A stretch of DNA of 35,461 nt from Flavobacteriales bacterium UBA1958 (GCA_002336675.1 DDEI01000021.1:1-35461); one strand, 5' to 3'; positions 8,238-15,572 are shown, counted from the first letter of the stretch. Program-made: numbers and translations. Notes: generated from the letters alone by a model not told the origin.

Positions 8238-8470
8238 ACTAATGAGGCTTATCAGTTTAACAAGAACGGCGCAACGTTTTTTATGACAAGAATAACAACA
8301 TTTCTCAAGCAGGATACTTTAAAGAAGGCAGACTTTGGAACGGGAAATGGTTCAAGTATAATGTTAATGAAATAGTTCTTAGAGTTGATATTTATAGAAA
8401 TGCGAAATTCATTGGTCTGGGGTCCTTGAACAAGAATAATTCTAGCTTCTCAATTATTAAATTGTATTAG
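8238..8470 (+). pseudogene. Frameshifted remnant of a secreted MORN-like repeat protein
   Basis: Between tdh and cysS lies about 470 bases (8057-8527) without an intact gene. Two adjoining frames read like one broken protein. Frame 8238-8282 gives EAYQFNKNGATFF. The next frame, after a run of six T, gives YDKNNNISQAGYFKEG, RLWNGKWFKYNVNEI and LRVDIYRNAKFIG up to a TAG at 8468. The pattern of repeated short blocks (Gly-Lys-Trp-Phe-Lys-Tyr, then Ile-Tyr-Arg-Asn-x-Lys-Phe-Ile-Gly) is that of MORN-variant secreted proteins of Bacteroidota. Upstream, an ATG at 8096 opens 48 codons ending in TAA at 8240, in the same frame as the last piece. Whether that is the original N-terminus is unclear. The rest of the gap holds nothing else recognisable, apart from a TACTTTTC near 8510 that may be the cysS promoter box. 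Confidence 0.5.
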
Positions 8471-8527
8471 GCCTATTTTAGCCTTAGAAAAGCACGCCTT
8501 CTCTTTACTTTTCACTTTCTTTGTTCC

Positions 8528-9997
8528 ATGGAAAAACAGCTATATATACAAAATAGCCTTACTAGAGAAAAAGAGCTTTTTACCCCAATTTCAGCCCCAA
8601 ATGTAGGTATGTATGTATGTGGGCCTACTGTGTACAGTGATGTCCACTTAGGAAACGTGAGAACCTTTCTCTCATTTGATATAATTTTTAGATATCTCAA
8701 ATTCATTGGCTACAAAGTTAGATACGTCAGAAACATCACCGATGTTGGCCACCTAGTAGGTGAGGGAGATGAGGGAGAAGATAAAATAGCACGAAAGGCT
8801 AAATTGGATAACATTGAGCCTATGGAAGTAGTTCAGAAATACACCAATGGCTTTCGCGGCGTAATGCGGCTTTTTAACATACAAGACCCTTCCATAGAAC
8901 CTTCTGCCACCGGTCATATTATAGAACAGATAGAAATGATAGAAGAAATCATTAAAAATGGTTTCGCATATGAATCTAATGGTTCTGTGTATTTTGATGT
9001 GAAAAAATATAATTCCACACATGATTACGGAACACTGTCAGGAAGAAATATCGAAGATTTAATTTCTAACACCAGAGAGCTTGACGGGCAATCTGAAAAA
9101 AGAGACTCACTAGACTTTGCTCTATGGAAAAGAGCAGACCCTCATCACCTAATGAGATGGAACTCTCCTTGGAGCATTGGCTTTCCTGGGTGGCATTTAG
9201 AGTGTTCAGTGATGAGCACTAAATACCTTGGGGAAACCTTTGACATACATGGCGGTGGAATGGACTTAAAATTCCCTCATCATGAATGTGAAATAGCACA
9301 AAACATAGGAGCTGGCGGAAAATCACCTGTTAACTATTGGATTCATGGAAACATGCTTACAGTTAACGGCAGAAAAATGGCTAAATCAGAAGGCAACGGA
9401 TTCACCCCAGAAGAACTTGTTACTGGTAACCATAAGCTACTAGAAAAAGGATATAGTCCCATGACTGTAAGGTTCTTTATGTTGCAAAGTCACTACGGAA
9501 GCACGCTAGACTTCTCTAACGAAGCCCTGCAAGCTGCAGAAAAGGGATATAAAAAACTAGTCAACGCATTAAAAACGGTTACATCACTTCACCCATCAGA
9601 TGAAAACGAGGTGAACGCTGAAGAACTTCAGGCTAAATGTTATGCGGCCATGAATGATGATTTTAATACTCCTATTCTAATTGCTCATTTATTCGAAGGA
9701 GTAAAGATTATTAATTCTGTGTATGATGGAAGCGCTAAAATTGACGATAAAAATCTCACACTGCTAAACAAAGTCATGAACCTCTTTTCTCATGAGGTTT
9801 TGGGGTTTGTTAAAGAAACTTCAAATTCCAATGGCCATGTAATAGAAGGTCTTATGGAACTGGTCATAGACTTAAGAAAACAGTCTAGAGAAGATAAAAA
9901 CTGGGGAGTATCGGATAAAATCAGAGACCAACTAGCCCAATTGAATATAAAAATAAATGACTCTAAAGAAGAAAGTACTTGGAACCATGAGGAATAA
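8528..9997 (+). CDS. cysS: Cysteinyl-tRNA synthetase
   Basis: A 489-residue class I aminoacyl-tRNA synthetase that charges tRNA-Cys with cysteine using ATP in the cytoplasm. Seen: YVCGPTVY with zinc ligand Cys31, the HIGH-type motif HLGN (40-43), FPGWHLECS with Cys226, the zinc-binding HHECEIAQ (His251 and Glu255, the usual ligand spacing) and the KMSKS loop as KMAKSEGN (283-290). The second residue of KMSKS being Ala is tolerated in many synthetases. Length and order of motifs match the family. The ATG at 8528 gives the standard N-terminus. The gene overlaps the start of the downstream M28 enzyme gene, so the two are likely co-transcribed, probably with the M42 peptidase gene too. Confidence 0.97.
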   Translation: MEKQLYIQNSLTREKELFTPISAPNVGMYVCGPTVYSDVHLGNVRTFLSFDIIFRYLKFIGYKVRYVRNITDVGHLVGEGDEGEDKIARKAKLDNIEPMEVVQKYTNGFRGVMRLFNIQDPSIEPSATGHIIEQIEMIEEIIKNGFAYESNGSVYFDVKKYNSTHDYGTLSGRNIEDLISNTRELDGQSEKRDSLDFALWKRADPHHLMRWNSPWSIGFPGWHLECSVMSTKYLGETFDIHGGGMDLKFPHHECEIAQNIGAGGKSPVNYWIHGNMLTVNGRKMAKSEGNGFTPEELVTGNHKLLEKGYSPMTVRFFMLQSHYGSTLDFSNEALQAAEKGYKKLVNALKTVTSLHPSDENEVNAEELQAKCYAAMNDDFNTPILIAHLFEGVKIINSVYDGSAKIDDKNLTLLNKVMNLFSHEVLGFVKETSNSNGHVIEGLMELVIDLRKQSREDKNWGVSDKIRDQLAQLNIKINDSKEESTWNHEE

Positions 9998-10994
9998 ACC
10001 CATTTTTAAAATAGTAGCTGCATTAGCAGTAGTTCTATTTTTGTTTTTTATCGTTTTTTCTGCGTTGCAACAAAAACCAAGCTCAAAGAGCAAAACCTAC
10101 AATAAAACAGCGGAGAAAAGAATTGAAGCGCCCAAATTCAGCTCAGACTCGGCTTATTCGTACATACAAAAACAAGTGTGTTTTGGCCCAAGAAACCCTA
10201 ATTCAGCATCAGCTGAAGCTTGTGGAAACTGGTTAGAAAGCAAATTAGAAGGTTTTGGAGCTAACATTATTACTCAAGAAGACAACGTAACAGCCTATGA
10301 TGGGACTTTACTCCGAATGAAAAATATAATCGCAGAATTTCAACCAAAAAAGAAAAAGAGAGTCATGCTATATGCTCACTGGGACACGCGCCCATTTGCA
10401 GATAAAGATACCGTTCGTATTAACGAACCTATAGATGGGGCAAACGATGGCGGAAGTGGCGTAGGTGTGCTTTTAGAAATAGCTCGTATGTTGAATAAAA
10501 ACCCGACAGAATATGGAGTAGACATCATTCTATTTGACTCTGAGGACTACGGAAGACCTACCTATGCTTCGGGCTCTAATGCCAAAGATTGGTGTCTGGG
10601 CAGTCAATACTGGGCTAACAAACCACACACAAAAAACTACACGGCCAAATATGGAATCCTCCTAGATATGGTAGGCGGTAAAAATGCAGTATTCCCGAGG
10701 GAAGGGACGTCTTTAAAATGGGCGGCTAACGTAGTAGACAAAATATGGAAATCAGCTAATCGTTTAGGACATGGGGGATTATTTGAGCGCGCTCAAACGA
10801 ATCCTACTACGGATGACCACTTATTCGTAAATGCTGCGGGGATTCCTTCCGCTGCTATAGTGGAATTTCATGTGCATCAAATGGGAGGTTATGGTAAGTT
10901 CCATCACACCCATCAGGACAATATGGAAAACATCTCTAAAGAAACTTTACAAGCGGTCGGAGATGTGGTAATGGATGTTATTTATAACGAATAG
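9987..10994 (+). CDS. M28-family zinc enzyme, glutaminyl-peptide cyclotransferase-like
   Basis: A 335-residue exported enzyme with one N-terminal hydrophobic segment (about residues 8-27) and an M28 metallopeptidase fold. Metal and active-site motifs seen are AHWDTRP (His131, Asp133), GANDGGSG (Asp154), DSEDYG (Glu186, Asp187), LLDMVGG (Asp227) and KFHHTHQDN (His307). The arrangement resembles the type II glutaminyl cyclases of Bacteroidota, which convert N-terminal glutamine of exported proteins to pyroglutamate. A true aminopeptidase remains possible, because the two groups share the fold. The signal segment places it in the periplasm, as an anchored protein or lipid-free. The start could be ATG 9957 (41-base overlap with cysS) or ATG 9987 (11-base overlap). 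The latter gives the more compact signal and is used. The M42 aminopeptidase gene follows three bases later. Confidence 0.82.
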   Translation: MRNKPIFKIVAALAVVLFLFFIVFSALQQKPSSKSKTYNKTAEKRIEAPKFSSDSAYSYIQKQVCFGPRNPNSASAEACGNWLESKLEGFGANIITQEDNVTAYDGTLLRMKNIIAEFQPKKKKRVMLYAHWDTRPFADKDTVRINEPIDGANDGGSGVGVLLEIARMLNKNPTEYGVDIILFDSEDYGRPTYASGSNAKDWCLGSQYWANKPHTKNYTAKYGILLDMVGGKNAVFPREGTSLKWAANVVDKIWKSANRLGHGGLFERAQTNPTTDDHLFVNAAGIPSAAIVEFHVHQMGGYGKFHHTHQDNMENISKETLQAVGDVVMDVIYNE

Positions 10995-10997
10995 AAA

Positions 10998-12044
10998 ATG
11001 AAAAAAATAGATATAAAATTACTGAACACCATATGTAAAACTCCTGGAGCTCCTGGTTTTGAAAAACCAATCAGAGACTTTATTCTCTCGAAAGTTAAAG
11101 ATCTGGCAGACGAAGTAAGTACCGACAATATGGGGAATATTACTGCACTGAAAAAGGGTAAAAGCCGAAAAAAAGTAATGGTAGCTGCTCATATGGATGA
11201 AATTGGATTCATAGTTACTCATATTAACGATGAGGGCTATATTCACTTTCACACTTTAGGTGGGTTTGATCCAAAAACGCTAACTGCCCAGCGAGTTATA
11301 GTCCATGGAAAAAAGGATGTAATCGGAGTAATGGGCGCCAAACCCATTCACATTATGTCACCCGAAGAAAGGACGAAAACACCTAAAATCCACGACTATT
11401 ATATAGACCTCGGGCTTCCAGTCGAGGAAGTTAAAAAAATCATAAAAATAGGTGACCCTATTACCAGAGAAAGAGAACTTATAGAAATGGGAGATTGCAT
11501 CAACTGCAAATCTCTGGATAACCGAATATCTGTCTATATCCTGATAGAAACTCTAAAAAAGGTAAAGGACATGCCTTTTGATTTATACGCTGTTTTCACC
11601 GTTCAGGAAGAAATCGGAATTAGGGGAGCATCTGTAGCGACGCAAGAAATTCAACCAGACTTCGGTATATGTCTAGACACTACAATAGCGTTTGACACAC
11701 CTGGAGCAGCTGCGCATAATAAAATCACCAAACTCGGAAAGGGAACTGCTATAAAAATCATGGACTCTAAAACTGTCTGTGATTATCGGATGGTAGAATT
11801 CATGAAACAATTGGCAGACAAGAATAAAATCACTTGGCAACCGGAAATATTAACTGCAGGTGGTACAGACACATCAGCTCTGCAGCAGATGACCGCGGGA
11901 GGCTCTATAGCTGGAGCTATTTCAATTCCAACAAGGAATATTCATCAAGTCATAGAAATGGTCCATAAAATGGACGTAATAAACTCTGTATCACTTCTCA
12001 CGCTTTCATTGGAAAATTTAGACCAGTACGATTGGAGCCATTGA
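10998..12044 (+). CDS. M42-family metallo-aminopeptidase
   Basis: A 348-residue cytoplasmic dinuclear aminopeptidase of the M42 (glutamyl aminopeptidase/FrvX, formerly endoglucanase M) family, which forms large tetrahedral particles that trim peptides left by proteases. Seen: the first metal motif AAHMDEIGF with His65 and Asp67, the bridging Asp174 in KSLDNRIS, the catalytic pair Glu204-Glu205 in VQEEIGIRGA, the metal Asp227 in CLDTTIAFD, and the C-terminal metal His in TRNIHQVIEM. It has the complete ligand set, so the enzyme should be active. The gene starts three bases after the M28 gene and is very likely co-transcribed with cysS and that gene. Exact substrate preference cannot be read from the sequence. 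Confidence 0.93.
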   Translation: MKKIDIKLLNTICKTPGAPGFEKPIRDFILSKVKDLADEVSTDNMGNITALKKGKSRKKVMVAAHMDEIGFIVTHINDEGYIHFHTLGGFDPKTLTAQRVIVHGKKDVIGVMGAKPIHIMSPEERTKTPKIHDYYIDLGLPVEEVKKIIKIGDPITRERELIEMGDCINCKSLDNRISVYILIETLKKVKDMPFDLYAVFTVQEEIGIRGASVATQEIQPDFGICLDTTIAFDTPGAAAHNKITKLGKGTAIKIMDSKTVCDYRMVEFMKQLADKNKITWQPEILTAGGTDTSALQQMTAGGSIAGAISIPTRNIHQVIEMVHKMDVINSVSLLTLSLENLDQYDWSH

Positions 12045-12237
12045 TTTAACCAAGCGATTGGTGTTAAAAAGTTCGGTAAAGTCATTAACACACGCTGAAG
12101 TATTTCGCATCCATAAGTCCAAAGGTGCTGGGTTAGGACTATACCTAGTAAAGATAGCCTCGGACAAGCTTAGAGTAAAAATCTCATTCGAAAGCGAAGA
12201 GAGCAAAGGGGATAAACTCGTTTTTAACCTCTCCTAG
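12043..12237 (+). pseudogene. C-terminal remnant of a sensor histidine kinase
   Basis: Directly after the M42 gene, in a different frame, an open stretch ends at TAG 12235-12237 and reads AEVFRIHKSKGAGLGLYLVK, then IASDKLRVKISFESEESKGD and KLVFNLS. The G2 nucleotide-binding box GAGLGLYLVK, with the preceding Phe-Arg and the following Ser-Glu-Lys-Gly-Asp-beta-strand end, is the last part of a HATPase_c domain. The N, G1 and F boxes, the phospho-accepting His and any sensor domain are absent, since the upstream bases belong to the M42 gene in another frame. A GTG at 12061 could start a 58-codon reading frame, but such a product would not be a kinase. It is therefore read as debris left by a deletion or rearrangement. 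The match is short but specific. Confidence 0.65.
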
Positions 12238-12259
12238 CTTAGGACACGAGAACTAAGCT
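12236..12259. terminator. Hairpin at the convergent end of pheS
   Basis: The arms AGCTTAG and CTAAGCT (12236-12242 and 12253-12259) form 7 bp around a 10-nt loop, and the pheS stop codon lies inside the right arm. There is no long T-run on either side, so it is a weak terminator candidate at the meeting point of two converging transcripts. Confidence 0.4.
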
Positions 12260-13266
12260 CCTTTAAACTGATTTAAAACACGAACATCATTTTCAAAAAG
12301 CACTCGAATATCATCTATTTGGTACTTAAGCATAGCTATTCTTTCTATTCCCATCCCAAAAGCGAATCCAGAATACTCATTCGAATCTATACCACAATTA
12401 GCTAAAACATTAGGATCCACCATTCCACAACCCAAGATCTCTAACCACCCTGTACCCTTAGTTATTCTATAGTCTGTTTCAGTTTCTAGCCCCCAATAAA
12501 CATCCATCTCAGCGCTTGGCTCAGTGAACGGGAAGTACGAAGGCCTTAACCTTATCTCTGTTTTTCCAAAAAATTCTTTAGTAAAGTATGATAGGGTTTG
12601 CTTTAAATCAGCAAATGAAACGTCCTTATCTATGTATAATCCTTCTATCTGATGGAAAATACAGTGAGACCTAGAACTAATGGCTTCATTTCGAAAAACT
12701 CTTCCTGGCGAAACCGTTCTTATAGGAGGTGGAGTGCTTTTCATCACTCTGGACTGAACACTACTCGTATGCGTTCTTAACATCATATCAGGATCTTTCT
12801 CTATAAAAAAAGTGTCCTGCATATCTCTCGCTGGATGCTCTGGCGGAAAATTTAAAGCTTCGAAAACATGCCAATCATCTTCTATTTCAGGCCCTTCCGA
12901 TATAGAGAATCCAATTCTACTAAAAATGTCGAGAATTTCCCTTCTAATAACTGAAACGGGATGGCGGCTCCCTAATTCTATACCGCCTGAGCTGCGCGTA
13001 AAATCCTCGGCAGAAGACTCTCCACTGGGAGAATCAGAGCTCAAAGCAAAGTCTTCAATTTTATTCTGAACGAGGTTCTTAAGCTCATTAAGCTTTATTC
13101 CCACCTCTTTTTTCTGTTCATTAGCTACAGTTCTAAAATTAGCCGATAGATCTTTAAAGACCCCTTGTCTTCCTAAAAATTTAATTCTAAACTGCTCTAT
13201 CTCTTCAGAAGATTTCGCTTTGAAATCAGAAATCTCTCTCCTTAACTTTTCTAACTCTTCTATCAT
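12253..13266 (-). CDS. pheS: Phenylalanyl-tRNA synthetase alpha subunit
   Basis: A 337-residue catalytic alpha subunit of the (alpha-beta)2 class II synthetase that charges tRNA-Phe. Seen: the N-terminal coiled coil (about 1-75) that contacts tRNA, the family signature RHPVSVIRREILDIF (101-115), HPARDMQDTFF (145-154), motif 2 as GRVFRNE (188-194) with IFHQIEG (203-209), and motif 3 as GFAFGMGIERIAMLKY near the C-terminus. All parts are intact. Unlike the pheST operon of many bacteria, the beta-subunit gene is on the other strand at 16007-18427. Instead pheS is the third gene of a unit with two cyclophilin genes, and its ATG overlaps the stop codon of the preceding cyclophilin by one base (TAATG), suggesting coupled translation. 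Confidence 0.97.
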   Translation of the reverse strand: MIEELEKLRREISDFKAKSSEEIEQFRIKFLGRQGVFKDLSANFRTVANEQKKEVGIKLNELKNLVQNKIEDFALSSDSPSGESSAEDFTRSSGGIELGSRHPVSVIRREILDIFSRIGFSISEGPEIEDDWHVFEALNFPPEHPARDMQDTFFIEKDPDMMLRTHTSSVQSRVMKSTPPPIRTVSPGRVFRNEAISSRSHCIFHQIEGLYIDKDVSFADLKQTLSYFTKEFFGKTEIRLRPSYFPFTEPSAEMDVYWGLETETDYRITKGTGWLEILGCGMVDPNVLANCGIDSNEYSGFAFGMGIERIAMLKYQIDDIRVLFENDVRVLNQFKGA

Positions 13267-13955
13267 TATTTAGACATTTTTATAGACATTTTCACATCTA
13301 CTAGCGGTCTATCACCAGATAACGTGGCCACTTGAGCTATAGAATCTATTACTCGAAGTCCAGAAATCACTTCTCCAAAAACAGTGTAATCCATATCTAA
13401 AAAGGGAGTTCCTCCATTTTTTAAAAGCTCAGCTCTCTGTGCTTCAGTATACTTAAATCCCGGATGTTTTTGAGCTATTCTAGCCTGTATACCATTGATA
13501 TCAGCATCATTCTGTTTTTTACCATGAACTATATAAAACTGAGATCCTGAAGATTCTTTCTGAGGGTTATTAGTCCTCGCAGCGGCCAAAGCTCCTTTTT
13601 TATGTACAAATTTAGGATTGAATTCGGCTGGCACAGAATACCCTGGACCTCCAGCGCCTAATCTCGTATCTGCAGATGCACCTCTTGAATTAGGGTCTCC
13701 TCCCTGAATCATGAAAGAGTTAATTACTCTGTGAAAGATTAAATCATCATAGAATGATTCATTCATAAGCTTAATAAAATTCTCTTGGTGTAATGGAGTT
13801 TCATCATAAAGTAAAATGATCATATCTCCATAAATGGTAGAAAGCACTGCTTCTTTTCCAGCAGGAATATCATTAACTAAAACTTCAGCAATAGTCTTAT
13901 CATTTGCACCGCAACTAAGAAGTGAAACACTTAATATTATTAATAATAATCTCAT
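13266..13955 (-). CDS. Cyclophilin-type peptidyl-prolyl isomerase, lipoprotein
   Basis: A 229-residue cyclophilin that accelerates cis-trans isomerisation of proline bonds in exported proteins. The signal peptide ends with LLSC (Cys15), so it should be lipid-anchored in the periplasm. Catalytic-domain motifs are STIYGDMIILLYDETPLH, FHRVINSFMIQGGDP (catalytic Arg and Phe/Gln region), GPGYSVPAEF, ALAAARTNNPQKESSGSQFYI and DYTVFGEVISGLRVIDSI. A charged insertion of about 40 residues containing KHPGFKYTEAQRAELL interrupts the usual fold before the end, and the neighbour has the same one. It starts with TAATG overlap on the upstream cyclophilin stop and ends with TAATG overlap on pheS. The two cyclophilins are clearly a tandem duplication, with different membrane fates. 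Confidence 0.93.
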   Translation of the reverse strand: MRLLLIILSVSLLSCGANDKTIAEVLVNDIPAGKEAVLSTIYGDMIILLYDETPLHQENFIKLMNESFYDDLIFHRVINSFMIQGGDPNSRGASADTRLGAGGPGYSVPAEFNPKFVHKKGALAAARTNNPQKESSGSQFYIVHGKKQNDADINGIQARIAQKHPGFKYTEAQRAELLKNGGTPFLDMDYTVFGEVISGLRVIDSIAQVATLSGDRPLVDVKMSIKMSK

Positions 13956-14704
13956 TATTCTATGATTGTAATATTCATTTTAACATCATTAACCGGTCTA
14001 TCACCCCCTGCAGTTATCACGGCTGCTATTTTGTCTATAACATCTAATCCTTTTACTATCTCTCCATAAACTGTGTAATTCATATCAAGCGCGGGAGTTC
14101 CGCCTATAGTTTTATATATCTCTCTTTGCTCTTTGGTGTACGTAAAACCAGGCATATTTCTGGCAACACTCTTCTCCATTCCGTCTAACTGTTTGTCAGT
14201 CATAACTTTACCTTGAACCAAATAAAATTGAGAACCAGATGATTCCCTTTGAGGGTTATTATTCCTGGCCGCCGCTAAGGTTCCTTTTTTATGGATTAAA
14301 CTCGGATTAAATTCTGCAGGGACAGTATACCCTGGGCCACCACTGCCAAGGTTCGTGCTGGACGAAGCACCTTTGGAGTTAGGGTCTCCCCCTTGAATCA
14401 TAAATCCTTTTATTATTCTATGAAACAATAGGTCCTTATAAAACCCAGACTCAGCATGCTTCAAAAAATTATCTCTGTGTAGAGGAGTATTGTCATAGAG
14501 CCCTATTTCGACATCTCCCATCTCAGTAGACAGTCTCACATATTTCGAAATCTTCACCTCCTCTCGTTTCAAGGGTTCTCCTTCAGGAAGTGCTGCTGGT
14601 GCAGAGGGTCTTTCCTCTTTTTTAAAACTAGAGGTTACCTCTTGGCCAAAGCTAGTAAACGTAATAGAATAAATTCCGAATAACAATATAAGTGTATACT
14701 TCAT
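13955..14704 (-). CDS. Cyclophilin-type peptidyl-prolyl isomerase, soluble secreted
   Basis: A 249-residue cyclophilin, first gene of the pheS unit. The signal peptide ends near TSFGQ (about residue 20) with no lipobox cysteine, so it should be free in the periplasm. A Pro/Glu-rich linker of about 30 residues follows, then the isomerase domain with STEMGDVEIGLYDNTPLH, FHRIIKGFMIQGGDP, GPGYTVPAEFNPSL, TLAAARNNNPQRESSGSQFYL and NYTVYGEIVKGLDVIDKIA. It shares the same charged insertion (MPGFTYTKEQREIYK) as its downstream copy, confirming that they arose by duplication. The different anchoring suggests the copies act at different places in the periplasm. The intergenic region to the divergent lipoprotein gene carries an 8-bp inverted repeat but no exact TAnnTTTG box. 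Confidence 0.93.
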   Translation of the reverse strand: MKYTLILLFGIYSITFTSFGQEVTSSFKKEERPSAPAALPEGEPLKREEVKISKYVRLSTEMGDVEIGLYDNTPLHRDNFLKHAESGFYKDLLFHRIIKGFMIQGGDPNSKGASSSTNLGSGGPGYTVPAEFNPSLIHKKGTLAAARNNNPQRESSGSQFYLVQGKVMTDKQLDGMEKSVARNMPGFTYTKEQREIYKTIGGTPALDMNYTVYGEIVKGLDVIDKIAAVITAGGDRPVNDVKMNITIIE

Positions 14705-14752
14705 GTTTAAATAATTGATTAACTTGCGGTATAATATTTCTTGCGAATTTAA

Positions 14753-14779
14753 TGATTCATACCGTTTTTTAATGAATCA
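14753..14779. repeat. Inverted repeat between divergent cyclophilin and lipoprotein genes
   Basis: The arms TGATTCAT (14753-14760) and ATGAATCA (14772-14779) are perfect 8-bp complements with an 11-nt spacer containing a T-run. It lies about 50 bases from each start in the shared upstream region, a position suited to an operator. No function is known. Confidence 0.5.
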
Positions 14780-14828
14780 GCAAGCAACATTTTCACAGTA
14801 AAAGCCGTACTTATTTAAAATTAACGTG

Positions 14829-15185
14829 ATGTTCAAGAAAAGATATCTTATCCTACTCTCTATCTTCTTAGGTATAGTTTTTCAGTCTTGCTTCAAAGTA
14901 GAAGAGACTATAGCGTCTGTGACTGTTATAAATTCTGCCGGAACGCCCGTTCCTGGAGCTGAAGTGCATCTATTCAAGTTCGGAACCGGTGAGACTCGCT
15001 TCGATACTACCCAATTCACGAATGGAAGTGGTATAGCATCTTTCAACTTTTCAGATTTCTATGAATCAGGTCAAAGCGGTTTTGCCGTTTTAGACATTGA
15101 AGTAACCAAGGGAAGCCTATTAGGAAGTGGTATAATAAAAATAGAGGAGCAGGAAACTTCAGAAGAAAGCGTCCTCATAGAGTAG
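14829..15185 (+). CDS. Small lipoprotein with an Ig-like/peptidase-regulatory-like beta domain
   Basis: A 118-residue exported protein I cannot name. A basic start (MFKKRY) and hydrophobic stretch lead to FQSC with Cys21 as likely lipidation site. The remainder is one beta-sandwich-like domain: VTVINSAGTPVPGAEVHLF (strand-turn-strand with the Gly-x-Pro-Val-Pro-Gly-Ala-x-Val signature of carboxypeptidase-regulatory-like domains), then TQFTNGSGIASFNF and FAVLDIEVTKG. Such single-domain lipoproteins are common in Bacteroidota and may sit in the outer membrane as surface or scaffold proteins. The ATG at 14829 is preferred to the GTG immediately before it. It ends 7 bases before the convergent hypothetical gene with no terminator visible between them. 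Confidence 0.75.
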   Translation: MFKKRYLILLSIFLGIVFQSCFKVEETIASVTVINSAGTPVPGAEVHLFKFGTGETRFDTTQFTNGSGIASFNFSDFYESGQSGFAVLDIEVTKGSLLGSGIIKIEEQETSEESVLIE

Positions 15186-15192
15186 AGAATGC

Positions 15193-15531
15193 TTAAACAT
15201 CAGCAGCACTGAAATATTCAATCACTGCAGTCTTCATTAATTTTTCTTGCTCGCCAGCAGTCAAAGTAGGGATTTTCTGTTTTTCATCATAATGAGGCCA
15301 TCCCTCTTTATCTTTACCAGAATAAATATAGTAACCATAAGGCTCTAGCAGCCTGCATATCGCAATATGCATCAAATCCATTTTTTCTTGCTTTTTAAAC
15401 TCTTTGAAACCGATACCTAATTCCTGCACTCCTATCAAGAAAAGTACTGACTGTAAATCCATATCCATCTTGAAATTCTCAGCTAAATCTTTAGTCAATT
15501 CATCCCACTCTTTTTCAAACTGATAATCCAT
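15193..15531 (-). CDS. Conserved bacteroidetal hypothetical protein, cytoplasmic
   Basis: A 112-residue acidic soluble protein without signal peptide or membrane segment. It resembles a short family I know only as conserved hypothetical in Bacteroidota. Its recognisable segments are FEKEWDELTKDLAENF at the start, the hydrophobic LFLIGVQELGIGFKEFKKQEKMDLMHIAIC (about 30-59), LLEPYGYYIYSGKDKEGWPHY (about 61-81), and a C-terminal LTAGEQEKLMKTAVIEYF. The whole is predicted mostly helical. No catalytic motif is apparent and function is unknown. The gene stands alone on the minus strand, and its upstream region carries three AGGTCA-type half-sites. High conservation of such a small single-domain protein suggests a core role. 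Confidence 0.8.
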   Translation of the reverse strand: MDYQFEKEWDELTKDLAENFKMDMDLQSVLFLIGVQELGIGFKEFKKQEKMDLMHIAICRLLEPYGYYIYSGKDKEGWPHYDEKQKIPTLTAGEQEKLMKTAVIEYFSAADV

Positions 15532-15547
15532 AAAACTTGCATTTACA

Positions 15548-15572
15548 TGACCTCTAGGTCAATTTAAGGTCA
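15548..15572. repeat. Cluster of three TGACCT/AGGTCA half-sites
   Basis: On the plus strand TGACCT is at 15548-15553, AGGTCA at 15556-15561 and AGGTCA again at 15567-15572. The first two form a palindrome with a 2-bp spacer; the last two are direct repeats with an 11-base period, one helical turn. The cluster begins 17 bases upstream of the hypothetical gene start at 15531, where a regulator could bind. No binding protein is implied by the window. Confidence 0.5.

Noticed and set aside
9957..9986. Longer start for the M28 enzyme
   Set aside because: ATG 9957 would add ten polar residues before the membrane segment and a 41-base overlap with cysS. ATG 9987 gives a tighter signal. The longer form is possible but less likely.
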